Of a stretch of 64,000 nt of DNA, positions 28,177 through 37,519 are shown piece after piece (within the stretch, counting starts at the first letter, position 1; every line of letters starts with the position of its first letter). This stretch comes from Bacteroidales bacterium (GTDB lineage Bacteria > Bacteroidota > Bacteroidia > Bacteroidales > UBA932): NCBI GenBank assembly GCA_017549505.1, contig JAFYUS010000018.1:1-64000 (forward strand), given 5' to 3'. The position numbers and the translations under genes are program-made. The notes below the pieces were generated by a model. That model was not told where the DNA came from. It did not search any database and worked only from the letters and a program-made list of their open reading frames with translations.

Positions 28177-28740
28177 ATGGAACTGGACATCATTCAGAAC
28201 AAGATTTACGAAGTACGTGGAACAAGGGTCATGCTGGATTTCGATCTGGCAGAACTTTATCAGGTAGAGACAAGGGTATTGAATCAGTCAGTAAAACGAA
28301 ACATCAAGAGATTTCCGCAAGATTTCATGTTTCAACTTACTGCAGAAGAATGGATAAGCATGTCATCACAAATTGTGACGACATCACCAAACAAGAGGCC
28401 GAAAACTGCAATGCCTTACGCATTTACTGAGTATGGAGTCATTATGCTAGCCAGCCTTTTGAGAAGCGATCTTGCAATTGAGGTCAGCGTTTTCATCACC
28501 CGGGCCTTCGTTGCTATGCGCAACTATATCATGTCCACAAGGCATATCGAAGCAGAGCTGGATGCAGTCAAAACAAAGCTGGAACTCCTGGAAAGAAATG
28601 ATGAGGAGAACCTTGAGGCTGTAAACGACCTGTCGGAGGACGTCAGGAAGGAAATCGACAACATCTACATGGCAATCGCTGCCCTATCGACAAAGCCGGC
28701 CACAGCCCCTCCTCCTGCCAAAAAGATCGGCTTCAAATAG
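28177..28740 (+). CDS. ORF6N-domain protein
   Basis: A 187-residue protein from ATG 28177 (the frame extends further upstream only through the hairpin region). The ORF6N domain covers about 1-90 (NKIYEVRGTRVMLDFDLAELY, VKRNIKRFPQDFMFQL, YAFTEYGVIMLASLL), followed by a coiled coil and a Pro/Ala/Lys tail. ORF6N domains occur in phage anti-repressor-like proteins and as stand-alone DNA-binding proteins in Bacteroidota; the function here is unknown. It ends one base before the convergent transporter gene. Confidence 0.85.
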   Translation: MELDIIQNKIYEVRGTRVMLDFDLAELYQVETRVLNQSVKRNIKRFPQDFMFQLTAEEWISMSSQIVTTSPNKRPKTAMPYAFTEYGVIMLASLLRSDLAIEVSVFITRAFVAMRNYIMSTRHIEAELDAVKTKLELLERNDEENLEAVNDLSEDVRKEIDNIYMAIAALSTKPATAPPPAKKIGFK

Positions 28741-28741
28741 G

Positions 28742-29740
28742 TCATTGACGAGCTGCACGATACAGCTGCCAGGAGTTGTAGAGATTGTGCCAGACGCTGT
28801 AAAGACCGCCGACAATCGCCGTCTCGGGAGTCATGAAGGTCAAGGCCATCCATATCAGGAAGATGGTGTTCTTCTGGCCCATTGCCTGGCCGGCAGTCAC
28901 CTTCCTGACCTCCCTACTGTCGATACGTTGCTGACGTGGCTTGTAGTGTCCGCCTATATAGCGGCCAGCAGCAAACTGAAAGGCACAGCATATCAGAGAG
29001 ACCAGCGACATCAGCAGAAGAAGACCTGCGGACAGGTTTGTGTGGACTATGGACCTTGTGGTTACAGCAATGGCAAGGGTAAGGGCGACAGCCCAGATAT
29101 AGAACGGAAGGTCCGGATGCTTAAGCAGTCTGGCGTGAAGAGTAGGAGCCAGATAACGTACCAGCCATGCACAGAGGCAAGGAGTGATAAGCAGCGGGAA
29201 CACCTTTGACATTATCAGGCTGAACGACTCCCAGAAATCCAGATCCGTAGTCGGCCGGACCAAAGGAACAATCAACGGCACAAGCGCCGCAACCAGGAGA
29301 TTTATAAGAACTATATAAGTCGTTAGTCCCGGCACATCTCCCCCGAGTTTGCGTGTCACGACCGCAGCTGCTGTAGCTGTCGGAGTGATAAGACAGAGCA
29401 TCGCGCACTCCATGAGTATGATCCGTCCCCCGGACCCTTCGGGAACAGTGCGCATAATCCAGGCAGCCAGCAGTCCGAGCAATGTAAACAGCCCTCCCTG
29501 GATCAGCAGCAACCACCAATGCCACCTGTGTGGCTTCAATTCCTTGGGTTCTATGCGGCAGAAAGTCAGGAAGAGCATCGTGAAGATCATAAGAGGCTGT
29601 GCGACATCGACGATCCTCTTCAGCACCGGACCGGCAGCATGCACCGGCTCCGGCATGATATGGTACAAAAGATAAATGGATGCTCCCGTCACCATCGCGA
29701 TAGGCAGCATCCATTCCTTTATTTTCCTGATGATATCCAC
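28742..29740 (-). CDS. BASS-family (bile acid:sodium symporter-like) membrane transporter
   Basis: A 332-residue integral membrane protein with about 9-10 hydrophobic helices. CLITPTATAAAVVTRKLGGD and the C-terminal FLIWMALTFMTPETAIVGGLYSVWHNLYNS resemble the core helices of the bile acid/sodium symporter superfamily. It starts 3 bases after the purF stop and so appears to be the last gene of the purE-purL-purF operon. The substrate is unknown; the operon link hints at a purine-related or organic-anion solute, but this is only inference. Confidence 0.75.
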   Translation of the reverse strand: MDIIRKIKEWMLPIAMVTGASIYLLYHIMPEPVHAAGPVLKRIVDVAQPLMIFTMLFLTFCRIEPKELKPHRWHWWLLLIQGGLFTLLGLLAAWIMRTVPEGSGGRIILMECAMLCLITPTATAAAVVTRKLGGDVPGLTTYIVLINLLVAALVPLIVPLVRPTTDLDFWESFSLIMSKVFPLLITPCLCAWLVRYLAPTLHARLLKHPDLPFYIWAVALTLAIAVTTRSIVHTNLSAGLLLLMSLVSLICCAFQFAAGRYIGGHYKPRQQRIDSREVRKVTAGQAMGQKNTIFLIWMALTFMTPETAIVGGLYSVWHNLYNSWQLYRAARQ

Positions 29741-29743
29741 TTC

Positions 29744-31150
29744 CTACTCCTCGTACAGTTTCGTAGGGTATTTGTGGTTGAAGCAGGCGAGACAGAGATC
29801 GTCGCGGTGGCCGGCGGCGAGCATTCCCTCGTGAGAGAGGAATGCGAGCGTGTCGGCGCCGATGAGCTTGCACACCTGATCCACATCATTGCTGTTGCTG
29901 ATGAGTTCCTGAGGCGTATGTACATCTACACCATAATAACATGTGTACTTCAGAGGAGCACTTGCGATTCGTACGTGAACCTCGGATGCACCTGCCTCAC
30001 GAAGCATCTTCACAATCTTGAGAGAAGTCGTACCACGGACGATGGAGTCATCCACGAGCACTACCCTCTTTCCTTTCACGATAGACCTTACAGGAGAGAG
30101 CTTCATCTTCACACCCTTCTCACGGAGAGACTGGGTCGGAAGGATGAATGTACGGCCGATGTACTTGTTCTTGATAAGTCCCATCTCGTACGGAAGTCCG
30201 CTGGCCTCGGCATAACCCTGCGCAGCAGAAAGGCTGGAATCAGGAACGCCCACTACTATATCAGCTTCGACAGGAGACTCCTTGTAGAGAATCCTTCCTG
30301 ACTCCTTCCTGTAGTTATGTACGTTACATCCTTCTATATCGCTGTCAGGACGCGCGAAGTAAACATATTCCATCGCACACATGGCATGACGCACCGGTTC
30401 TGCATAGAACTGACTGCGGATGCCGTGGTGGTCGATAGTCACGATTTCGCCCGGCTCGATGTCGCGGATATATTCGGCACCCATCACGTCGAATGCACAA
30501 GTCTCGCTGGCTACGACATAACCGTCACCGATCTTGCCAAGGGCAAGAGGATGGAAGCCATACTTGTCACGACATGCATAGATACGACGTCCTGTCATCA
30601 CCACGAAGGCAAAGGCTCCGTCGATCATATTCAATGCATTCTTCAATGAATGGATACGAGGCTGGTCCTTGTCGATACCCTGTTTCTTGATAAGGTGAGC
30701 CAGGATTTCAGCGTCTGACGACGACTGGAAGAGGCTGCCCTTATCTTCGAGCTCCATACGGAGCTGGCGATAATTGACTATCTGGCCATTGTTTGCCATC
30801 GCGAAGTCGCCGGAACTATGATGGAAAAGGAAAGGCTGGATGTTTTCGGTTCCCTTGCAGCCTGCATTGCTGTAACGGACATGACCTATAGCCATCTTGC
30901 CATGGAGCTTTTCTATCTTCTGTTCGTTGAAGACTTCTGTCACCAGACCGTCTCCCTTGACTCTATGGAATACACCCTCGCTGTCAACAGTCACGATACC
31001 GCAACCCTGCTGACCTCTGTGCTGAAGGGCGTGCAGGCCATAATAAGCCAGGCCTGCAGCATCCTCTACACCATAAATTCCAAGCACACCACACTCATGG
31101 TGCAGCTTGTCATCCCTATATGAATTATTACACTTACACATTTTATTCAC
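29744..31150 (-). CDS. purF: Amidophosphoribosyltransferase
   Basis: A 468-residue enzyme, class-II glutamine amidotransferase plus phosphoribosyltransferase. The catalytic Cys is probably Cys20 in HECGVLGIYG, preceded by a short propeptide, as in the Bacillus type. The PRPP-binding loop is VVLVDDSIVRGTTS. It commits PRPP to purine synthesis (step 1). The start overlaps the purL stop by 8 bases. Cys-rich positions near the C-terminus (DDLCLACFNHKYP) would suit an Fe-S cluster. Confidence 0.96.
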   Translation of the reverse strand: MNKMCKCNNSYRDDKLHHECGVLGIYGVEDAAGLAYYGLHALQHRGQQGCGIVTVDSEGVFHRVKGDGLVTEVFNEQKIEKLHGKMAIGHVRYSNAGCKGTENIQPFLFHHSSGDFAMANNGQIVNYRQLRMELEDKGSLFQSSSDAEILAHLIKKQGIDKDQPRIHSLKNALNMIDGAFAFVVMTGRRIYACRDKYGFHPLALGKIGDGYVVASETCAFDVMGAEYIRDIEPGEIVTIDHHGIRSQFYAEPVRHAMCAMEYVYFARPDSDIEGCNVHNYRKESGRILYKESPVEADIVVGVPDSSLSAAQGYAEASGLPYEMGLIKNKYIGRTFILPTQSLREKGVKMKLSPVRSIVKGKRVVLVDDSIVRGTTSLKIVKMLREAGASEVHVRIASAPLKYTCYYGVDVHTPQELISNSNDVDQVCKLIGADTLAFLSHEGMLAAGHRDDLCLACFNHKYPTKLYEE

Positions 31151-34100
31151 CTCTGAAGTATGCTACTGCATTGTGGAACAACGGCTGTTCGCGGGTATCG
31201 TCATCGATGTTCTTGAAGAGATTCTCCTCGAAACGCTCGGTATGTCCCATCTTACCAAGAATCTGACCGTTCCTGCTGATGATACCTTCGATTGCATAGT
31301 ATGAACCGTTAGGATTGTATGGAGACTCCATTGTAGGTTCCTCCTCGAGCGGATCCACATACTGGAACGCAACCTGGCCGTTTGCAAAGAGTTCGCGAGC
31401 AAACTCCTCGTTCACGACGAACTTACCTTCACCGTGACTTACAGCGATTGTGTGGAGGTCGCCGATAGCGAAGTCCTTGAGCCATGGAGAGTTGGTAGTA
31501 CCGACACGTGTCGTCACCATCTGCGAGATATGGCGGTTGATATCGTTGCGGAAGAGGGTCGGGCTGTCCTTTGTCACCTGACCGAGACGGCCGTATGGAA
31601 GAAGACCTGACTTCACGAGAGCCTGGAATCCGTTGCAGATACCGAGGATAAGTCCACCACGGTCGATAAGAGCGTGGATCGCGTCAGCGATCTCCTTGTT
31701 GTTAAGAACGTTAGCGATGAACTTACCGCTTCCGTCCGGTTCGTCACCTGCAGAGAATCCACCGCAGAGCATAAGGATATGACACTCGTCGATGTTCTTC
31801 TTCATCTCGGCGATAGACCTGAAGATATCGTCCTCAGTAAGGTTGCAGAATACGCTCATGCGGACCTCAGCACCGGCGTTGCGCCATGCCTTTGCAGAAT
31901 CATAGTCGCAGTTTGTACCAGGGAATACAGGGAGATATGCAATCGGCTTCTCAACCGGCTCGCCCTTGTACTTGAGGTCTGACTTCTTTGCCTTGAAAGG
32001 CTTCACACCCTCAAGACCTGCAGGAACCATCTTCTTATGGTATGCCTCGGCTGTATCAGGATAAACCTCAGCGAACTTGGCACCGTTCACTGACATGAGC
32101 TCGAAGATGTCGAACTTCTTGCCGTTGATAATGAGCTCGCTCTCCTCTCCGTCAGTAACCTCACCTATGAGGATTGCATTCGGATAATCGAGTTCTTCTT
32201 CAGCCTCAACGAGGATAGAACCATAACCATAGTTGAAGAGTTCTGCCTCATCATACTTTATCTTTGCATCGAGGGCATTACCGAAAGACATCTTGCAGAC
32301 AGCCTCGGCAAGTCCACCGAATCCGAGAGCATAACCGGAAACGATATTCTCGGCCTTGATCTGCTCATGGACATAGCTCCAGTTAGCCTTGAGCTGCTCT
32401 ACGTCAGGCATATGGTTGGCAAGAGGAGTATGCTTGATCAGATAAAGCTTGTTGCCTTCATATTTGAGTTCAGGAGAGATCACCTGGCCGGCATCGACGG
32501 TTGTGATACCGAAAGCCATGAGCATAGGCGGAACGTTGATGTTCTCGAATGTTCCGCTCATCGAGTCCTTGCCTCCGATCGAAGGAAGACCGAACTCGAC
32601 CTGCATCTTGAGTGCACCCATGAGAGCCGAAAGCGGCTTGCCCCATGACCTGCGGTCTGTCATGCGCTCGAAATACTCCTGATATGAGAAACGCATCTTC
32701 TCGTATGATGCACCGGCAGCGACAACCTTTGCACATGCCTCTACCACTGCGTAAGCAGCACCATGGTATGGGCTCCAGCTTGCGATGAACGGGTTGTAAC
32801 CGAAGGCCATGATAGAAGCAGTGTCAGTATATCCGTCAGTAGGAAGCTTCTGGACTGAAACCTGAGTCTCTGTAGTCTGGAGCATACCTCCGAAAGGCAT
32901 GAGGACTGTAGAACGTCCGATTGTCGAGTCGAACATCTCGATGAGGCCCTTCTGTGAAGTCACGTTAGGATCCTGGAGGTTATGGAAGATCTTGTCCTCG
33001 AGAGTATCTCCAGGTACTGTGCGCTCGAACGGATTCTTATCTTCCACTGCACCTACAGTTGCCTTTGCATAATGCTTAGCGCCGGCACTGTCGATGAATT
33101 CGCGTGAAAGGTCGACGATGAGCCTGTCACCGTTGAACATACGCATACGGCCTCTGTCTGTAACATCAGCAACGTGAGTAACCTCGACATTCTCGCTCTG
33201 GCAGTATGCGATCATCTCGTCCTTGTCCTTTGCCTCGATGACGATGGACATACGCTCCTGAGACTCGCTGATTGCAAGCTCTGTAGAGTTGAGTCCGCTA
33301 TACTTTACAGGAACCCTGTCGAGATATATGTCAAGACCATCGGTAAGCTCGCCGATCGCCACGCTGACACCGCCGGCACCGAAGTCGTTTGATTTCTTGA
33401 TAAGCTTTGTCACCTCAGGACGACGGAACAGACGCTGGAGCTTTCTTTCCTCAGGTGCATTACCCTTCTGAACCTCACTTCCGCAGGTCTCGAGAGACTC
33501 TTCCGTATGTTCCTTTGACGAACCTGTAGCTCCACCGACTCCGTCGCGGCCTGTACGGCCTCCGAGGAGGAGGACGATGTCGCCGGGAGCAGGGCTCTCG
33601 CGACGTACGCTGTCAGCCTTCACTGCACCTACAACCGCACCTACCTCAAGACGCTTTGCGACATAGCCCTCGTGGTAAACCTCACGTACATGGGTTGTAG
33701 CGAGTCCGATCTGGTTACCATAGCTTGAGTAACCGTGGGCTGCCTTGCGCGAGATGATGCTCTGAGGGAGCTTTCCAGGGATAGTGTCTGCAACCGGAAG
33801 CCAGATATCGCCGGCTCCTGTCACACGCATCGCCTGATAAACATATGCACGGCCTGAGAGCGGGTCACGGATCGCACCTCCGAGACATGTGGCAGCGCCA
33901 CCGAAAGGTTCGATCTCTGTAGGGTGGTTATGGGTCTCGTTCTTGAACTGGAGAAGCCACTTCTCTGTGGTCATCTCACCCTCGTCGTCAACGATGTCCA
34001 CATCGACATAGATGCTGCATGCGTTGTTCTCCTCACTGACCTCCATATCGTCGAGGTATCCGTTCGCCTTGAGGTAACGGGCACCGACTGTGGCCATATC

Positions 34101-34901
34101 CATGAGGTTGAGCCCCTTGTGCTCACGTCCGAGCTCCTTGCGGATCTTCATGTAAAGATTGAGGGTACCGTCGATCTCTTCCTTCATGAAGGACTCTTCG
34201 ACATCGATCTCCTCAAGTTCGGTTGTGAAGGTGGTGTGGCGGCAGTGGTCACTCCAGTATGTATCGAGGATACGAAGTTCTGTTTCATATGGGTCACGGC
34301 CTTCAGCCTTGAAATAGTTCACGACCTCGCGGAGGTCGTCTGCATTCATGGCAAGCCCCATCTTCTTGCAGTAAGGAGCAAGCTCCTCCTCTGCAAGGGC
34401 AGTAAGGCCTTCAAGGACATGTACAGGAACAACTTCAGGCTGCTCCATTGCAGTAAGCTTCGCAAGATCCTTCTCGCGGGACTCCACTGCGTTGATATAA
34501 TATTTCTTTATCTTCTCCACGACTTCGTCAGAAGTGTCGCCAGGAAGGATGATGAGCTTCGAGCTCTTGATGCTTACCTTGGCAGAAGGATCGATAAGGC
34601 GTACACAGTCTACAGCTGATGCTGCGCGCTGGTCAAACTGACCAGGGAGGAATTCGACAGCGATATACTTTGTTCCGCTGAGGTCACACTCGTCGGTAAC
34701 GCTGTCTGTCACGATTTCACCAAAGACACTGTAACGGCTCTTCTCAAGAAGCTCCTCCGAGAAGCCGAAAAGGTCATAGACATTAAGGAAACGCAGCGTT
34801 CCGAGATCGAGCTGAAGATTCTCGTTCAGCTCACTCAGAAGGCTGCGTGCCTCTACCTGAAATTCAGGATATTTCTCTACGTAGATGCGATAGTTGTTCA
34901 T
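31143..34901 (-). CDS. purL: Phosphoribosylformylglycinamidine synthase, large single-chain type
   Basis: A 1252-residue fused enzyme: an N-terminal PurS-like part, two AIR-synthetase-type halves (NETHNHPTEIEPFGGAATC; GGKDSMSGTFENINVPPML) and a C-terminal glutamine amidotransferase (FPGTNCDYDSAKAW, LGICNGFQALVKSG with the nucleophilic Cys). It makes FGAM from FGAR (step 4). It lies 8 bases after purE and overlaps purF. Confidence 0.97.
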   Translation of the reverse strand: MNNYRIYVEKYPEFQVEARSLLSELNENLQLDLGTLRFLNVYDLFGFSEELLEKSRYSVFGEIVTDSVTDECDLSGTKYIAVEFLPGQFDQRAASAVDCVRLIDPSAKVSIKSSKLIILPGDTSDEVVEKIKKYYINAVESREKDLAKLTAMEQPEVVPVHVLEGLTALAEEELAPYCKKMGLAMNADDLREVVNYFKAEGRDPYETELRILDTYWSDHCRHTTFTTELEEIDVEESFMKEEIDGTLNLYMKIRKELGREHKGLNLMDMATVGARYLKANGYLDDMEVSEENNACSIYVDVDIVDDEGEMTTEKWLLQFKNETHNHPTEIEPFGGAATCLGGAIRDPLSGRAYVYQAMRVTGAGDIWLPVADTIPGKLPQSIISRKAAHGYSSYGNQIGLATTHVREVYHEGYVAKRLEVGAVVGAVKADSVRRESPAPGDIVLLLGGRTGRDGVGGATGSSKEHTEESLETCGSEVQKGNAPEERKLQRLFRRPEVTKLIKKSNDFGAGGVSVAIGELTDGLDIYLDRVPVKYSGLNSTELAISESQERMSIVIEAKDKDEMIAYCQSENVEVTHVADVTDRGRMRMFNGDRLIVDLSREFIDSAGAKHYAKATVGAVEDKNPFERTVPGDTLEDKIFHNLQDPNVTSQKGLIEMFDSTIGRSTVLMPFGGMLQTTETQVSVQKLPTDGYTDTASIMAFGYNPFIASWSPYHGAAYAVVEACAKVVAAGASYEKMRFSYQEYFERMTDRRSWGKPLSALMGALKMQVEFGLPSIGGKDSMSGTFENINVPPMLMAFGITTVDAGQVISPELKYEGNKLYLIKHTPLANHMPDVEQLKANWSYVHEQIKAENIVSGYALGFGGLAEAVCKMSFGNALDAKIKYDEAELFNYGYGSILVEAEEELDYPNAILIGEVTDGEESELIINGKKFDIFELMSVNGAKFAEVYPDTAEAYHKKMVPAGLEGVKPFKAKKSDLKYKGEPVEKPIAYLPVFPGTNCDYDSAKAWRNAGAEVRMSVFCNLTEDDIFRSIAEMKKNIDECHILMLCGGFSAGDEPDGSGKFIANVLNNKEIADAIHALIDRGGLILGICNGFQALVKSGLLPYGRLGQVTKDSPTLFRNDINRHISQMVTTRVGTTNSPWLKDFAIGDLHTIAVSHGEGKFVVNEEFARELFANGQVAFQYVDPLEEEPTMESPYNPNGSYYAIEGIISRNGQILGKMGHTERFEENLFKNIDDDTREQPLFHNAVAYFRGE

Positions 34902-34909
34902 AATCTTGA

Positions 34910-35377
34910 TTATATCGTTGCGTCAAGTACTTTCTGTGTCTGCTCCTGTCTGAACTGGTCGAGTTTCGCTGCAAGAGTCTCGTCAGTCAGGGCAAGGATC
35001 TGGGCTGCAAACAGACCTGCATTCTTGGCTCCGTTTATAGCCATTGTGGCTACTGGGATTCCTGCAGGCATCTGCACTATTGAAAGAAGCGAATCCATTC
35101 CGCCGAGGGCCTTGGTCTGGATAGGTACTCCGATGACCGGAACTGTAGTCATGCCGGCAACGACTCCCGCAACATGCGCTGCTCCGCCGGCTCCTGCGAT
35201 GATGGCGCCGATTCCCTCAGCCTTAGCCGATTTTGCGAACTCACACATAAGGTCTGGAGTCCTGTGTGCACTGATTACTCTCTTTACGACCTCGACACCG
35301 AATCCTTCGAGGACATTTATCGCCTGCGACATGATCTCAAGATCGCTGGTCGAACCCATGATGACTGCTACTTTCAT
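34910..35377 (-). CDS. purE: N5-carboxyaminoimidazole ribonucleotide mutase
   Basis: The start [16 protein letters not shown] (ATG 35377) gives 155 residues, the normal size. A frame from 35398 would overlap the promoter and is rejected. Class-I-like motifs are present: [23 protein letters not shown] and [13 protein letters not shown]. It catalyses step 6. It is the first gene of purE-purL-purF-BASS, 8 bases before purL. Confidence 0.95.
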   Translation of the reverse strand: MKVAVIMGSTSDLEIMSQAINVLEGFGVEVVKRVISAHRTPDLMCEFAKSAKAEGIGAIIAGAGGAAHVAGVVAGMTTVPVIGVPIQTKALGGMDSLLSIVQMPAGIPVATMAINGAKNAGLFAAQILALTDETLAAKLDQFRQEQTQKVLDATI

Positions 35378-35395
35378 AAAAACAAATTTAAGATG

Positions 35396-35426
35396 CAAAG
35401 ATAGATATTTTCAGAATGACATCAAA
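35396..35426 (-). promoter_or_regulatory. Promoter of the purE-purL-purF operon
   Basis: On the minus strand TTTG (35426-35423), a 19-base spacer and TATCTTTG (35403-35396) give a close match to the Bacteroidota consensus. The -33 box overlaps the last codons of the upstream gene. The box lies 19 bases before the chosen ATG, so the leader is very short; no purine riboswitch fits. Confidence 0.75.
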
Positions 35427-37440
35427 GTACATAGACCCCCAAAACTTCCTTAAGGGCATATTCATTTATCTCCGAATCATACTTGGCTGCCGGAACCAGG
35501 GACGGATTCCTTTCCAGAGCCTTTTTCAGACATTCCAGCACATACGAATAAACGGTCTGTCCCGACCCCTCGATCGTCGCAGCCTGCATCTCCCAGGACT
35601 CGTTTTCATACATCATGCAATATGTCCTTGCACGAAGGTACCATGCCATCGCGTCGTCTTCAGACATTTCATCCAGCTTCTCAAGAGTATGCTTTCCGAC
35701 TTTGTCCGACAGCATGTCCATCAGGACGTCATTTCTATGGGAAGACTTACGCAACAGTTCTTTTGAAGTCTTGTCCGACGGCTCCTTTCCGGCCTTGCAG
35801 AGAGCGACTTCCTTCAGCCATGAAAATTCATCCGGAAGCATCTGAGAGAGCACTGCCGCCTCGGAAAAATTCCGGAAATACATGAGAGTGACAACCTGAT
35901 TCGCAACTATCTCACGTCTGTTCATAACTGTCTCTTCGAATGTAACCGGATCCTCCGACCTTACGTCACATTCCTCCATCGACCTGTCGATGAAAGGCAC
36001 GAGCAGCGAAGCATCGGGCCTTCCCTGGTCCATATAGATAGCTGCAAGGGTGTTGGCCGCATAGTCCCAGGATGTTCCTTCAAGAATCCTGCGTTCCTCC
36101 ATGGCCTGACGGCACAGGCGTTCGACCCTTGTACTTTCCTTCGCACGCTTTATCTGCAGGAGATAATCGTTTCTGGAGAACTGCCTGCCGGTCCTGAAGA
36201 CATACCTGTATGTGACATTGTTCCTGTACGCTGTATCGGGATTTACCTGAGAAGTCTTTGTTATACGGACATTCTCGTTCAGTTTTCCGGCAAAGGAGGT
36301 CCTGAGTTCCCTCATAACTCCGGCAATCATCGTGTCAGCCAGCGTGATGCACTCGTCATATGGCCTGTCCTGAGCCACAGTCGCCTTGACATGCAGTTCG
36401 TGAAGAACATATGAAGAATCCTTGAGAACTTCAGGAACCATTCCGTCATATTCACCTTCCAGCACAAGTCTTCTTGTCACATTGCGACGTTTCTCAGTCG
36501 TTTCTTCAACATCGAACCTATAGGGAGCAAAACTATACTCCAGATACTTGAGAGGCTTGTCTATACGGTTAGTCATCATGTAAAGAGTGTCGATGTGTTC
36601 CACCACACCCTTATGCTCCATGCTGACATAATATCCCAGTCTGAAACATCTGTCTTTCCATGGGTCCGTATCGATATGGTCGATTACCCTGATGCTGGTA
36701 GTGCTGTCGCTCAGCACCGGGTGAGCATCTGCAACATCATAGAGAGTATCGGTCAGCTGACCCTTGGCAATCATTTTTCTCCGCTGCTTATGGAGCGCCT
36801 TGCCATCCCTGGCTACAGGTACCGTCTTCGAAAGCAGTTCTCCAGACTCCAGATCGACAATTCTTCTTTCGACAACCACTCTGGCATCCTTGCCCTTATC
36901 CCCGGGATGAGGGATATAGGCCTTGAAGTCCATATCAAGGACAACCCCTTTGGGGCCCTTGTCACGGATCCTGCCTTCAGTCTTTCCATAGTCCTCTCCA
37001 AGGAGTTCGGCGAGGTCGATTTCAGGCATCTTACCGGAAGGACGCCTGCCCTTGCTTATCTCCGACCTTCCCGCTATCTCCTCCAGATATATCTCCTTCT
37101 TGTCCTTGAGATACAATATCAGGGCACCATTGCTTCTGGCCGGTACCATATACCTTCCGGTGTCATCCGTCCTGGTCTCCACAACATCGCCTTTCAATCT
37201 AAGAGTCAGCGGATTACGCGACTTCTTCAACGCCTCTTCACCTAATCGTGCATCATCGATGGAATCAAATGCATAGACATACGCATTACGGTAAGGTTCG
37301 TTTGTAAGGGTGTCTATAAGATAACCGAAGACCGGCCGGTATATCGCTTCAAAAGAAAAGTTTGACTTTTTCTGGGCATCAAGAGTCAGAGCCTGCAAGG
37401 AAAGTATGGATATGAGGGTTATGGAAAGGAGTCTTTTCAT
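35422..37440 (-). CDS. Secreted protein of unknown function with carboxypeptidase-like N-terminal domain
   Basis: The start MKRLLSITLISILSLQALTLDAQ (ATG 37440) gives 672 residues with a clear signal peptide; a longer frame to 37572 crosses the cysS promoter area. After the signal peptide there is a regulatory-like beta domain (about 20-105; YLIDTLTNEPYRNAYVYAFD, DDTGRYMVPA), then charged beta-rich sequence, and a C-terminal helical part resembling tandem TPR-like repeats (about 450-670). The ensemble looks like a periplasmic Bacteroidota protein. I do not recognise a named family or function. Confidence 0.8.
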   Translation of the reverse strand: MKRLLSITLISILSLQALTLDAQKKSNFSFEAIYRPVFGYLIDTLTNEPYRNAYVYAFDSIDDARLGEEALKKSRNPLTLRLKGDVVETRTDDTGRYMVPARSNGALILYLKDKKEIYLEEIAGRSEISKGRRPSGKMPEIDLAELLGEDYGKTEGRIRDKGPKGVVLDMDFKAYIPHPGDKGKDARVVVERRIVDLESGELLSKTVPVARDGKALHKQRRKMIAKGQLTDTLYDVADAHPVLSDSTTSIRVIDHIDTDPWKDRCFRLGYYVSMEHKGVVEHIDTLYMMTNRIDKPLKYLEYSFAPYRFDVEETTEKRRNVTRRLVLEGEYDGMVPEVLKDSSYVLHELHVKATVAQDRPYDECITLADTMIAGVMRELRTSFAGKLNENVRITKTSQVNPDTAYRNNVTYRYVFRTGRQFSRNDYLLQIKRAKESTRVERLCRQAMEERRILEGTSWDYAANTLAAIYMDQGRPDASLLVPFIDRSMEECDVRSEDPVTFEETVMNRREIVANQVVTLMYFRNFSEAAVLSQMLPDEFSWLKEVALCKAGKEPSDKTSKELLRKSSHRNDVLMDMLSDKVGKHTLEKLDEMSEDDAMAWYLRARTYCMMYENESWEMQAATIEGSGQTVYSYVLECLKKALERNPSLVPAAKYDSEINEYALKEVLGVYVL

Positions 37441-37491
37441 AATTTGAATGATGCAAAAATAAAAAACGGTCAAAGGTACTAAATTATTCAC

Positions 37492-37499
37492 TATATTTG
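37492..37499 (+). promoter_or_regulatory. Probable -7 box of cysS
   Basis: TATATTTG 21 bases before the cysS ATG matches the -7 consensus, but no TTTG is found at the usual distance upstream. Confidence 0.45.
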
Positions 37500-37519
37500 C
37501 AGGATGTAACAATGGTAAT

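Noticed and set aside
35378..35421. Purine riboswitch before purE
   Set aside because: The promoter leaves only a very short leader, too small for an aptamer.
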